Positions 47,501-61,920 of a DNA stretch of 64,000 nucleotides are shown here, in pieces. The translations under genes were made by a program, and so were the position numbers. Below the pieces are notes generated by a model. That model had not been told where the DNA came from, did not search any database, and worked only from the letters and a program-made list of their open reading frames with translations. Position 1 is the stretch's first letter. The number at the start of each line of letters is the position of its first letter. Source of the stretch: Corylus avellana (lineage: Eukaryota > Streptophyta > Magnoliopsida > Fagales > Betulaceae); contig NC_081545.1 in NCBI RefSeq assembly GCF_901000735.1, forward strand, positions 31,233,968-31,297,967, written 5' to 3'.

Positions 47501-50383
47501 TATGCAAGCAAGCCATTCAACCAAGTAAACTCAATCCTGAATGCCCAACACTATAATTGTAACTAAAAATCATTTACTTCATGAGGCCACTTTCAGTACT
47601 TCGGTAGCGACAAGAGCACAAACATAACAGGTAACTCTAAGAGCCCCTTAATGTAGAATATGAATAAAGCTACAGAATTACAATCTGCAATACCCAGAAA
47701 GGTGTAACAGAAAAATAGCTTTGCTGATACAATAACATAACTAGTGGTTCTTTTTTTTTCTTCTTTTTTTGTTTTTTTGTTTTTTTGTTTTTAATTTGAA
47801 TATGTTAAAATTTATCCTGCATCTCTGCTGATGTGGTTCATGACAAATATCTAATATTGCAAATCTTTATTCCTAATGTAAGTACTTCATAGAATCCAAA
47901 AAGAAAATACTACTAGCTTACCTAATCGGCTTACTAAAGCTACAATTTTCATATGCCAATGTGAAACCAGTGTCACTTCTCTAAAACTAAAACAGGTAAC
48001 AAGCATCAATGTTCAACTTTCTAATGCTTATTACTTTTTTTTTTTTGATAAGTAATGTAAATACCAAAAAGCACAAAGGGGCAGAACCCTAGTACATAAG
48101 AAGTATACAAGAGAACGCCTAAATAGAAGAAAAAAAAAAATCAGGATTATTAATCACTAACAGAGCAAGTCAAGCAGCTGCTCAAGTGAAGAGAGTATAG
48201 AAGAAGAAGGTTGTGAGCTCTCCTAGGGGTCTCTCAGAGTCCTCAAACTATCTCACATTCCTTTCTAACTATAAACACCACAAGAGGCAAAGAGGAACCA
48301 TTTTCCACACAATAGCACTCCAAGAACGACCTACCATCCACCAACAAGAAAACAAATCCGCCACACTTTTAGGCATAACCCAAGACAACCCAAAACGAAT
48401 GAAAATAGAGTACCATAAAGAACAGGCAATCTCACAATGAAGAATAAGATGATTAACAGTCTCCCCATCCAATTTGCACAAGCAACATCTATTGATCCCA
48501 ATAAGATTTCTCTTTCTAAGATTGTCAAAAGTAAGAATCCTCCTTAGCACTGCCATCCAGACAAAGAAAGCCACTTTCAAAGGGGCATTTGTACGCCAAA
48601 TACTCTTCCAAGGGAAAGAACTAGCCTCTTTAAATGCAAGAACATTATAGAATGATCTAACATCGAATTTTCCCTTACAAGAGGGAACCCACCAAATTTT
48701 GTCCTCCCCTTCCCTTCTCATTCTATGGGAATACAACAAAGTATAAAAAGAAGCTAGCACTTCCACTTCCCAATTGTGAACCAAATGAATTTCCCCTTAC
48801 AAGAGGGAACCCACTAAACTTTCTAATGCTTATTGCTGTTAGGCCAACAAACAAAGTACAAGTCTAAACAAGCTCAATAATTTATTTATTTTTCATTTGT
48901 TGATCTTATCGTGTGAGTAATTGACAAATTGAAAAACATTTCTATTCAGAACAAGTTCACTAGTGACATCTCAAAAGTCTCTCCACCATGAGGTTCCCAT
49001 GGCTATCTTAAAGCAATTAAGCCATGAGAACATATTGAATGAGATTCTGATGAATAAATCAACAACAAATATGGAGATTATTGTATTTTCCAAATGTTGC
49101 ATGAACCTTCATGAGAAATAATGTGCTACATAAGGGAAACGTGTATTCCTATGGATATGAAAAACAAAACCACAAATTATCCAATCTGTTCAGTACTAAA
49201 TAAGTAATATGAGCCTAATGTGCAAATGTTTCCAAATAAATCAATGATAAACAAGGTTGTTTTGGTTTTTTCACCATATGCAGCATCAGAGACAATGAAT
49301 GCATGTAAGTAGAAAAATATACACGATAATCCAGAAAACCACTGCCAGTAGAGTATGTAATAACAACAAAATAGCAACACAGCCCTCAAAGTACTTGACA
49401 AACCCCACAACACATACCTCATGGCACAAGGGAACTAGAAAGTCAATTAATTAATAGCAGATTTCATAAAAGTGTCACTCAACCCTCTAACAAAAACACT
49501 AAAAAGATTGGCATCAAATTGAATATAAGAAGCATTTTTCAAAACGAACTTCAAGGTATGTACAATTTATTAAAGAGTCCATTTCCAGAACTAAAGCTAA
49601 ATAACATAAAGCCTACATTAAAATTCTTAGAAGAGAACAGACAAATTAGAAGGAAAAATAAATCATAAGCTCATTCCCATGTGAATTGTCTAAGAAGCCA
49701 CACAAACCTGTATACTTGAATCATCGCCATTGAATTCTGATTTTTCCAAATAAGATATAGCGAACTCCAGTGACTGTTGAACGACCGCAACTATTAATGC
49801 TTCAGCTTGCTCCACTATTCATTCAATCAAACCAGAAAAAAACACGTTAAAAAAAAAAAAAACTTTGAGCTTCAAATGAAATGTACTTCCACTTTTACTA
49901 GCATAACCTTCTCTCAGAAAATCAAAGCAAAAGCCAGCGGACTACTAATAATCTAACTGATTCTGTGTAGCTTCTAAAATACTTTTCTCACTTCCTGAAT
50001 CACAAACTGCTATACAGGTCGCTCTCGCAAGAAAAGCACATTCTAGAGAGGCTAACCAAATCAAAAACAGCTACAAAAACTAAAGCAAAACCAATTGTCG
50101 AGAAATGGAAAAAAAGAAACTTACGTGACAAAGATCGAGAAGCGGAGGCGATCGCAGACGCAATCGCACAAGCAGCTTGAATCTGCGACTCGTTCCACAA
50201 TTGGAGCCCCGACCGGGCGGCCTCGACGCCGCGTTTAAGGATCAAGTAGAACTTCTCGAGCGCCGGTCTGATGGAGTCCTCGGACCGAAGCTTCTGGAGA
50301 AGATCGGTGGGCGAGAGGGGCTTGGAGCCGACGAAGAGAGCATCGGCGAGGTTCGTGAAGAGGAGGCTCTCGGTGTCCGCCAT
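25390..50383 (-). CDS. BIG: auxin transport protein BIG (calossin/UBR4-like giant protein), complete
   Basis: Fourteen exons on the minus strand: 50125-50383, 49708-49814, 45544-45709, 39362-45426, 38381-38998, 38073-38253, 36111-36342, 31475-36025, 31169-31391, 30419-30820, 29920-30063, 27751-28776, 26692-27195, 25390-26217. Sum 15306 nt, 5101 residues, close to Arabidopsis BIG (about 5100); every phase closes. In order: helical-repeat N-terminus; UBR box zinc finger about 1575-1640 ([31 protein letters not shown]); beta-rich region; ZZ zinc finger about 2598-2645 (CCDGC, HCTIC, CEACYE); Cys cluster about 3441-3490 (CPRCSRP, CGNCHE, CRQC, CNECGY); C-terminal UBR4-type module from about 4694 ([24 protein letters not shown]). 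BIG is required for polar auxin transport and many growth and light responses and resembles animal UBR4, an E3 ligase. It carries foldback and LINE insertions in introns 2 and 6. Confidence 0.97.
28777..29919 (-). other. intron 11 of BIG
   Basis: A 1.1-kb AT-rich intron between exons 11 and 12. It has long A and T homopolymers (about 29491-29520) and short remnants such as tttttttgataagtaataagt near 29631, which resembles the 3' tail of the LINE family seen at 48 kb. I see no gene. Confidence 0.6.
36343..38072 (-). other. intron 6 of BIG with foldback element and small MITE
   Basis: A 1.7-kb intron. It contains a long-inverted-repeat element at about 36868-37410 and a small MITE at about 37704-37823, where ttttattttgtttcat pairs with atgaaacaaagtaaaat. 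The rest is unremarkable AT-rich sequence. Confidence 0.7.
36868..37410. mobile_element. foldback element with GC-rich core in BIG intron 6
   Basis: The left arm (gtgctttttgtcatttt ... tcaatttgat ... cattctaaattcgagac) pairs with the right arm (gtctcaaatttagaatg ... atcaaattga ... aaaatggcaaaatgcac). The arms are about 180 bp each. The core (about 37070-37220) is GC-rich, with repeated ggtggc and gccaccc motifs like the elements at 20.4 and 21.2 kb. No open frame is credible and no clean TSD was found. Confidence 0.75.
39362..45426 (-). other. exceptionally long internal exon 4 of BIG (6065 bp) with the UBR box
   Basis: 2021 codons without a stop, bounded by an acceptor ending at 45427 (ctctgtgggag) and a donor gtattg at 39361. 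It encodes residues about 178-2199, including the UBR box at about 41065-41265. Typical plant internal exons are near 150 bp. Confidence 0.9.
46898..47384. mobile_element. Mutator-like foldback MITE with 10-bp TSD in BIG intron 2
   Basis: The ends agggtaattac and gtaattacct are inverted, and almost the entire 487 bp folds back: catcaactacaacgcattg pairs with caatgcgttgtagttgatg, and further matches run inward. Identical flanks ccaaggtatt lie at 46888-46897 and 47385-47394. A 9-10-bp TSD points to the Mutator superfamily. It has no coding capacity. Confidence 0.9.
48033..48816 (-). mobile_element. 5'-truncated LINE with 18-bp TSD
   Basis: On the minus strand an open stretch (48269-48784) reads as the plant LINE zf-RVT domain: [62 protein letters not shown]. 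The 3' part (gtatacttcttatgtactagg) and a poly-A tail (plus-strand T run at about 48035-48046) end the element. The flanks 48015-48032 and 48817-48834 are identical (aactttctaatgcttatt). The domain is open over about 170 codons, so the insertion is fairly young, but without reverse transcriptase it is not autonomous. Confidence 0.93.
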
Positions 50384-51391
50384 GATGAGCGAGACGATCG
50401 AGAGTGAGAATTTTGAAACGGATTAGTGCATGCAAGCTTATAGATTACGCGAGAAAATAGCAAGAGTGTGTAATATATGTCTGTGTGTGGGTTTGGAAGA
50501 CTGGAGAAGGGTTTATAGGAAAAATGGAAAATGAGTCGAGGCGGTGGCAGGGAATTTCTTTCTTTTTGGGCTTATACTCCAACCACAAAAAAAAAGTAGG
50601 GTTTTTTCTTTTCTTGCAAGTAAAAGTGATTCTTGGGTGGAATTCCGATGTTGTTTTTCTTTTCTTTTGGAACCTTTTATTAACCTTTTGTAAAGTCATG
50701 TAGGAACCAAAAGAGCCAAGTGGTCATGGTTGCAGGTTTTCCCATTATGCTATGAAGAACAAAAATACGGCACCACATCTTCTCGGCTCAAGAGTCAAAG
50801 AGTTTCCTTTGTTACAAAATGACCTCCCTCCAAGGGAACCATAACCAAACAACATCCCATGACATGATCTTCAATATATTCTCTTTTGAACGAACTCGCC
50901 CTCCAAAAATTATATGATTCCTTTGCAGCAAAATATGATACACAGCAGCCCCCAAAGCAACCTTGCATTTTACAACTCTCAACCCTTTTTCTCTTAGTAT
51001 TTTCACTCCCAAAACTAGAATACTTTTTCAATCATTTTCAAAGAAACCCCACATACATACACTTCCTGTTATGCAAGCGATGATTGACAAACCTCATTAT
51101 TGGATGGAGATATCATGTCTTATACATTACCTTTGGACGGATACACACCATATATAATGTCTACAGATCATCTACTCAAGGCTGTAAAAATCTCCTTTCT
51201 CCAACCAAACAAACAATAATAATTTAACCAAGATTTAGCTAAACAATTAGTACAAAACTTATCGGAAATGACACATAAAACAATGAACACACCAAAAAAA
51301 AAAAGTGAAAACATGCAAAGATCGTCTTGATAGTTGATATTGTTTTCTTTCCCAGGGTCAAATCATCATTCTGCTCGTTAAGCGTCCAAGC
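50384..51391. other. spacer between BIG start and eL8 stop, with LINE remnant
   Basis: One kilobase between the BIG ATG (50383) and the upstream eL8 stop codon (51392). The first 300 bp are the BIG promoter or leader. About 50780-51160 is a degraded minus-strand LINE piece. No independent gene is seen. Confidence 0.65.
50780..51160 (-). mobile_element. degraded LINE 3' remnant
   Basis: The minus-strand frame at 50812-51012 reads KILREKGLRVVKCKVALGAA then VYHILLQRNHIIFGGR. This resembles the region after the zf-RVT domain in plant LINEs (A-x-VYxIWxxRN-x-x-x-H/F-G). It is short and frame-broken, and boundaries are approximate. Confidence 0.5.
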
Positions 51392-54558
<3,167 letters not shown>

Positions 54559-56195
54559 GGTGGTGCCTGACTGCAAAGCCTAGTTGGTACGTTGACGGAG
54601 GCCGAGAAAGGGAAGGGAGAAGGCTCTGACAATTTTCTCCGTCGCGATGCTAAGCCCTTAAAGTTCTATTTTGCGATAAGCACTTGTAACTTTTACTTAT
54701 TACAAGTTCGATCTTTTAATGCGCTAGTACGCCTATGCCTATGCGCATCAGCGCATGCTTTCGTGTTTTGCAAAACCGGCCTCCAATTTTTTCCTTTTTG
54801 TTTTTGCGTTATTGGAAAACGCTCGGGATTTTTGGAAATTTCGGAATTTCCTGAGCTCGGTGACTGTGGGTTGGGATTACGATTTTGTAAGAATAATTTG
54901 TGTTTTTAAAAGATATTGTAAAAAATAAGGTGTTTGGCATTATGATTTAAAAAATACTAAATTTAAAATAGAAAAAAAAAATCTGCGATTTCCCTAAGTA
55001 GTTCAATGGGTGCTTATTTAAAAAAGCGTGAATTTAAACCAAAATTAAAATTTCACATGATAAATATTTAATAAAAAATTACTTTTTAATATGTTTTACT
55101 AAACACTTTTGCGATTTTAAAAAGTAGCGATTTCAAAAACATAATATTTAAGAACGCAATTTTTAAAATCACACTTATTAAAACCGCAGTCTCAAACATA
55201 CCCTAATTTTTTGAAAAAAATGTTGCAAAACCGGCCTCCAATTTATTCTTGAAGGTTTAACTTTGAACTACCAATATATTCATACAAGTAAAGAGGTGAT
55301 TAACTTTGCTAAGAAGCATGTTGTGATAATCCTTTCAAATTCTAGAACTCCTATCATCTAAATTGAAAGTCGAGTTAAAACATTATAATAAGAGCAATAA
55401 TTTGGGGTGGTAAAATGTAATAAATTCTCATAAATGAAACCAAAATGCATTGGATTCTCATTCAATCACAATCTCTGTTATGGGCAGCTATAGTTATGGG
55501 CAGGTCATTGATGATGCCAAAGTAATCTTGAAGGGCGCTAGGAGGTGTGCCATATAAAGAGAGAATCAACTATGGCTGTACACAGACTAGCGAAGGAGGT
55601 AGCAAAAAAATTTTTAAACAAGGTTTGGCTTGGGAAAACTCCTAATTGTATTTTTGATTTAGTCAATTTAGAGCATTTAGCTCTTGTTATGTAGAGCTCC
55701 GGCTTTGATACTCTTTTGAATGAGATCAGATTTTATTCAAAAAAAAAAAAAAAATCACAAGTTTTGCTTAAAAACCGTCTAAAATTACATTAATATAAAT
55801 AATTGAATAATAATATAAGGAGGACTAAATTTCTTGTCATCCTAAATATAATGTGTAATTTAAAATTATTATTCAATTTAAGATTATCATTATTAAATTT
55901 TAATTTATCGGTGATTTTGACGCGAAGCCTGTGATGTCTGAAACCTTAGCTTTATTCCAATATTACATTATTTTAGTCTCCCACAATTAACCTAGTCACT
56001 CACAATACACATACTACGTGCGCTTAGAACAAAAACAAAAGAGAAAAAAGGCACACTACAAGCTAGTCCACAAACATCCAACTCCATTGTTCTGGCAGTT
56101 CCAAATCTTAGAATTTACATTAAAAAAAAAAAAAAAAAATCACCAACATTGGAAAGGTATTATTTGAGAGTTGTAGATGGGTAGATTCGGATTAG
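54559..56195. other. eL8 promoter side and spacer to the proline-rich protein gene
   Basis: About 1.6 kb. 54559-54900 is the likely eL8 promoter and leader, relatively GC-rich. About 54929-55203 looks like a hAT-like MITE (ggtgtttggcattatgattt at one end, cagtctcaaacatacc inverted at the other). About 55480-55755 is a LINE tail. 55800-56195 is AT-rich and the 3' flank of the proline-rich gene. Confidence 0.55.
55480..55755 (+). mobile_element. LINE RNase H tail remnant with poly-A
   Basis: With frameshifts, the plus strand reads VIDDAKVILKGARRC, HRLAKEVAK-like residues and KVWLGKTPNCIFDLVNLEHL, then a stop, a short 3' UTR and an A tail at 55740-55754. The AHxLAK and W-x-(E/G)-x-x-P-x-C-I motifs are usual at the end of plant LINE RNase H domains. 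Confidence 0.6.
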
Positions 56196-57439
56196 TTAAG
56201 GAGGAGTATGCTTTGAAGAAGGTGGTGGGGATGGAAATATTGGAGGGAAAGGGAATGGGAGAGATGGTGTTGGTGTTGGGGTTGGTGGTGGTGGGGAATG
56301 GGGGAATGGGAATATTGGAGGGAAAGGGAATGGCAGAAGTGGAGGTGGTGGTGATGGTGATGGAGTTAAACCTGGTATTGGTGGGATAGGAATCAATGGT
56401 GCTGGTGGTGGAGTTAAACCTGGTATTGGTGGGATAGGAATCAACGGTGCTGGTGGTGGAGTTAAACCTGGTATTGGGGGGAAAGGAATCAATGGTGCTG
56501 GCGGAGGCTGAAATGGGTTAGGCAAAAGTGGAGGTGGCTGGAATGGGTTCGGGATAAGAGGAGGTGGCTGGAAGGGATTTGGTATAAGAGGTGGAAAGAA
56601 AAGGTCCGGGTTGGCTTCCTTTTTATCTTGTGAGGGTTTAGCAGGTTTTGAATTTGTAGTCTTTTCAGGAGTAGGTGGAAATGGAAGTCCTGGAAGTGGT
56701 GGGAGTGGTGGGAGTTGTGGCAATGGTGGAAGCCCAGGCAGTCCAGGAAGAGGGGGAAGGAAGTAATGATTTGTGGTGGGGGGAAGATCTGGGACTGCTG
56801 AGTCTTGAATTGGAGGTAGAATTGCTGAACCATCGGTTGGAGGAATTGAGAGTTCCTTGGAATCTTGAATGCTTGGTTTTTGGTTACAGAGGTTTGGCTG
56901 CTTTAGAGGCTTGAAGGTGAAAAACCCAGCTGAGAATATGTGAGTCCCTTGCTTTCTTGACTTGAGATGGAGAGAAGATGAAGTTGCTGTTGAGGCCACA
57001 GCACAATAAGGCTCGCTGCTGCTGATTAATGTGACAGAACATCCCTCAATTTTCTTCACATGTTTGCTTATTGAGAAAGGCAAATGGACTTTGAATTCTC
57101 CATGTTTATCTGTTTTCACTTCTTTCCTAAAACTCTGTCTTGAAGCACTCCCATGATCTTTGCATTCTACAGCAACAGTTGCACCTGCACTCAATTATTT
57201 CTCCACAAAGTTATTAAAAATATCCCAAAACTTACCTTAATATATATATATTGATGATGAAGTTATTGAAATGAACCTGAAATGAAGTGGCTGGTCTTTG
57301 AGAAATCCTCTTGGAAACATGTGTCACAGTAGACAGTGCCAACAACAACTGCAGATGGAAGCTTCTTCTCAGGCCTAGCCTCTGAAGGGCTATTAAATGC
57401 GAGACAGAGCAGAAAGAATATAACTAAAAACACAGACAT
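56196..57439 (-). CDS. Ole e 1-domain proline-rich (extensin-like) cell-wall protein
   Basis: Two exons on the minus strand, 57277-57439 and 56196-57184, give 1152 nt, 383 residues. A signal peptide (about 1-21, MSVFLVIFFLLCLAFNSPSEA region) leads to an Ole e 1-like domain (about 29-150) with VVGTVYCDTC, ATVAVECKD, KHGEFKVHLP, EGCSVTL and PYCAVAS cysteine motifs. The C-terminal half is about 45 percent proline, with three PNPFQPPP units and three APLIPxPPIPGLTPPP units, then a PFPFPPIFP-rich end. The layout resembles Arabidopsis PRP2/PRP4-type secreted wall proteins. Hydroxyproline modification and a wall role are inference from that family. The ATG at 57439 is chosen because it starts the signal peptide. 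Confidence 0.87.
56362..56505 (-). repeat. coding minisatellite, three 48-bp units
   Basis: Units begin with ggagttaaac at 56362, 56410 and 56458, exactly 48 bp apart. Each encodes a 16-residue APLIP(I/F)PPIPGLTPPP motif on the minus strand. The copies differ by a few bases. A related 30-bp unit repeats about three times at 56512-56592 and encodes PNPFQPPP. Confidence 0.92.
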
Positions 57440-60400
57440 TCTATATATCGATCTAAACCTTCTAAGAGAGAAGAAGCATAATAAATTTAGGAGCTTTTCT
57501 ACTTTTATATATAACCTCAGCAACAAAGCCTCTTTATGTCATTCATGCAAAAACCAGTCAACCACAAACTAGAAGCAGTAACGTAGAGAAGAGGCAAGCA
57601 GGAGATGGGAGAGTTAGATATAAAGTGAGGCCTATAGTTGGTGATTCTTGCTTTGATTACATAAAATTTATTGAAGTTTGTTCTTTTGTTGGTGCAAAAA
57701 ATGCCAATGGGGTATAGTTGGGTCACTGTTGGTTCACGAGACATGTATAGAGTAGCCACAAACTTCACGAGTCTCAAAAACAGCGACTGATGACAAGTAG
57801 TTTGGGGAAACGTGTGTTTGTTGGGATTATGCCATTCACATTGAAACTGGCTAGGGAGGCACTAAACGACCTTCAGAATTATGCGGAATCACTTGTAGCT
57901 TTCACTTCATTTCATAGTACTAAAGATGACACTCATGTGATCTCAATAAGCTCGAACCTTCTACAAGCTAGGCTCTTGGTGTTTTGTAGGCCTTTTTAGG
58001 TTGGGACTCAGTGGGCAGGGATCCCCTGACATGGGATCCCTTCTTTTATTTCTATACCCCTTTTTTTTCTTCTTTTTTTTGGCGGTATGGGATTGGAATC
58101 TCCATTGTTATCATCCAAATTACTAGTAATTTGAGCAGACTTTTTACTGTCTGTCATGGACTCTTCTGTTATTTTTTCTTGTTCCATTTTGTTTGCAAAA
58201 ATTAAGAATAATAGGGTGTCCGAATCCGGGACTCAGTAAGCTTGTGAACTATTCAAACCCTTTCAACTACTTTAGCATCTAAGCCCAGGCTTTTGTGATG
58301 AATTAATTAGCAGAGAGCTAGATGGCTCAGGTTGTTCCTAACACCAGCTAACCGCAAGGCTACAAGGCACTTTGCATAGGGGCTAAAACAGTTTTTTTTT
58401 TTTTTTTTAAGGCAATTGTATCCTTCACACGTGACAAGATTTAATAGTCTTTAAATCAGTATTTATTAAAATTAAAATTAAAATTAAAAAAATAATAATA
58501 ATAACTACTAGACCATGTCACATTAGCTTTATAAAAAATCTGCTAGACATTTGTGTGATACATAACAATTAACATTACTTTTCCCGAAATTCATATTAAT
58601 TTTGTGTACACGAGAAGAAAAGGCCCGAGAAGGAATTTCAATCCAGGCAACCAAATTGATTGGGTTTCATCAACATTTTCTTCACAAAGTTCAACTAAAT
58701 CATGTGATTGACATCAATGCCAAGCAGCCCATCCATATGAGTTTCCAGCCGAGTGATTAAACTCCAAGATGCTTACTTGGTCTAAAAGTTATTCCACATA
58801 GTAAAAGTAGCGCAAGCATTCTGTTGATACAACGACTACGTACATCGAACCCCTGATATAGAAAACTTATAAAAAGTACAATGATTAGAGTGGCATGTCG
58901 GGAGTGACAATAAAACCTTATCCAATGCTTAAATTGATAAGGATGAAATCAAGAAGATATATGAACAAAATGTAAGTAATGTAAGCAAGAATGGTGAGAG
59001 ATCGCTTGGTAGCTTGCATGCTTGTGATGTAAACGTTTTACCCTTACAGATGTTTTTGTCTTTAGTTGGCAAGCGGGTTTAATAAGGCAAGTATCGAAAG
59101 TCAAGGTGACTAATACAAAAGTGGTATGTCTACATAATTTAATTCTCTTCGGTTGATGCCTCTAACAAATTGTTTATTTTCTGAGTGGGTTCGAAACATA
59201 CAAGGCACAAAAGTGTCATAAATTATTTCCATTGAAGAAGTGCTTCCAACTAATCATTTTCTCTTATAGAGCAAGTTGGTAAACTAGTAATATCATTCCT
59301 TTTAGAATTATTACCATTTGGGGTGTATACAATGAGGAGGCGAGTTTGGGCCATAGATCTGGGTTGAATTGTTGAAGCTACCTTTGGGCGAATGGGCCCT
59401 CAGCTAAGCCCACAAGGCCCTTGATATTTGGGTAGTCCACATTCTATCTTAGAAAACAAAAAAAACAAAACAAAACAAAAAACAAAAAAGAAGAAGAAAG
59501 AAGAGAGTTGGGATTGATTCCTATGCTCAGACGATCACACATAACAACAAAGAAGCAAAATAGTAGCCTATCTATGACAAATTTATCTCTTGGCATTACT
59601 TGTTTCATGTCATTTTCTCTTATAATTTTTAAAAAGAAAATTTTATACGAAAATAAATACCAGGGGCCGACTCGATTAAAGGTTGTAAAAATCTTGAGAT
59701 TTGTGCCTATTATTGCATTTTCATTTGGCTAGCTAAATGTTATTTTGAACAGTCGGAACGCTAAAATGAGAACAAAATAAATTGCATCTAATTCAATAAT
59801 TTAGAAAAACATCTGATAAGCTCTTACAACGCTCACAAAATTTGGTGAGTATCGTAAGAGGGCAGCCACCAAATTAGGTGAGCATTGTGAGCTCTACAAG
59901 CTCACCAATACTAAAAAAAGGAGCAAAAAGAGTTGGATGACAATAGATTAACATATATCCTCTGAAAATTTCAGAAATATTACAAAATCATTTACTTATG
60001 TGCCGATAACAAAGAAGAAAAAGAAAAGAGACATACTAAAGAAACTTTAAAAGGGAAGGTTTTGTGTAATTCTGAAATAACAGTACCTCTTCATCACGGG
60101 TTTCAAAAGGCATGCCAACTAGGTCACGTCTGGTATTCACGGACGAGTTTAGACGTATTCAGCAATTAGGGATTCCATGTCTCCTTGTTGAATATCCCAA
60201 TCAATCTTCTTTCAATGTTCCTTGATAGTGATAGGTACAAAATTGATGTTAACATATGAAAATTGACCTTGATATTTTGTCTATGGTTATTGGTCCATAA
60301 CACAGCTGCACATGTTAACATGCCCAAAAATCACAATCGGAAAAGTAAAATAATATCGCTGGGTAACTTTTTAAAAATGCTTTTTTATTTTCAAAACCAA

Positions 60401-61920
60401 AAACATTTTTTCACAAAATCATTAACAAACTATTTAATGCATGTTGTAACGCATGCTCCAAACCCTAGCTGGCATGGCACAGCCATTGTACTTCCATGTG
60501 GAAAATTGGAGGCTTCAATAAGATTAACTGATTAAAAAAATGAGTTCAGAAACGGAGGCGCATAAATACAAGAGACCCTATAGACCCTATATTTTCTATC
60601 GGACGGCTATAAAGGCTAGTTAGGTTTAGTAGATAATTTTGTATTTCTTGCCGAAAGAAAAAGGGACAAAGGTAATAACATGAAATTATGAGAGAAGTTT
60701 TCTTGTCCAAATATGTGAAGATTAGCAATTTGGGCAATACATGTAAGAGAGTTCTTATGAATGAGCGGATAACTTATCTACTTGTTAGAGTAAGTAAGCT
60801 CCATAAAAACTCACATTTGTTGTTTAAATTATTAGCAATTCAGACAATAAATTATTAAAAATTTAAATTTTTTCTTTTCAGCATGTAGCAAACCTGTAAA
60901 TTTAAATCCTCTATTTTCAGCATGTAGCAAACTTGTAAGAAAGCAGTACCGTTGTGTTTATGATAGCTAGTTATTTTCTAAGGAGCTTAAACGCGTGCAC
61001 AAGTTCAGTGAAATAGTTTGAAATGGAAAAGATTTATTTTCCCATGTAAATTGTTTTCTTGCGTTTAATGTGTATACAGTGTCACATCATTGAAAACTTT
61101 TAAACATCATTGTAACGTGCTCACCGTGTGGTAATATGTAATTATCTAAACATGACCAATTCCAACTTATGCCCACATGATTTAACACCAGATACGTACC
61201 AAAATACAAAAGATACTTTAAGCATGAATTAGTTAAATACTCTGAAATGCTCAGTTAAAAGTCCAATAATCTGAAAGACGTGGGAATCTTCATCTCAATC
61301 ATCTCCTGTTCCAGTTCCAGTGATCAATTAGATTAAATTCTTCACTCGTGTGCCAGTTTTTGCAGACTTAAGTTTGTTCTAATTTGATGTCAATGTGCAA
61401 CAATTTATTAAGAATAAATCAACCGGATACAACATTATGACACAAACTCAAACAAAGTTCTGTCCTTAATGATCCTGAACAGTGCACCTTCCACTTCAAT
61501 TATAACCATGTAAGACTTAAATTACAAACACAAAAATGACTACAATTGAATCACATGGCACTAATCAAACCCCAAAAGGGCAAAAAAAAAAAAAAAAACC
61601 CACCCAAAACCCAAGAACTCTAAATACCCTATGATACAAAAACATCTTCCTGAGGAAGAACCATTCTGTACAAAGCTAATAGGGGAAAGGATAAAATACT
61701 GGTCTGGCCGTATATCAAGCTACAAACAAAATAAAAGCCCCAACTGCCATCTCCCCCAAATTAAACCACATGTAAAAGGATGTATACCCGGCGCTGCACA
61801 CTGCTTCCAACAGGCTAACCAGCACTGCACACTGCTTCCAACATGCTGCAGTTCAATGTAGTTTTCCGTGTTGGCGTGAAATTGGGGGAAGAAAAAACAT
61901 AGGCAAAAGAGAGATTTCAT
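57440..61920. other. intergenic region
   Basis: About 4.5 kb with no supported gene. It holds the promoter side of the proline-rich gene, poly-T and poly-A runs (58391-58409, about 59453-59500), paired short palindromes at 59820-59920, and MITE-like scraps near 60360-60440 that resemble those near 11150. The stretch just below 61921 is the presumed 3' UTR of the last gene. Confidence 0.55.
59820..59920. repeat. two adjacent imperfect palindromes sharing GGTGAG/CTCACC arms
   Basis: ctcttacaacgctcac...gtgagtatcgtaagag (about 59821-59862) is one stem; ggtgagcattgtgagctc...gctcacc (about 59877-59909) is another. Both use caccaaatt or aatttggtg sequence. Origin unknown; possibly a decayed small inverted-repeat element. 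Confidence 0.6.

Larger units (their letters stand above)
45710..49707 (-). other. intron 2 of BIG (4.0 kb) with transposon insertions
   Basis: It contains a foldback element with 10-bp TSD (46898-47384), a 5'-truncated LINE with 18-bp TSD (48033-48816) and a T-rich tract at about 47751-47795. No separate gene is supported. Confidence 0.8.

Noticed and set aside
56177..56914. Open frames on the plus strand opposite the proline-rich gene
   Set aside because: They are antisense shadows of a proline-rich coding repeat, giving Gly/Val/Met-rich low-complexity translations with no homology.
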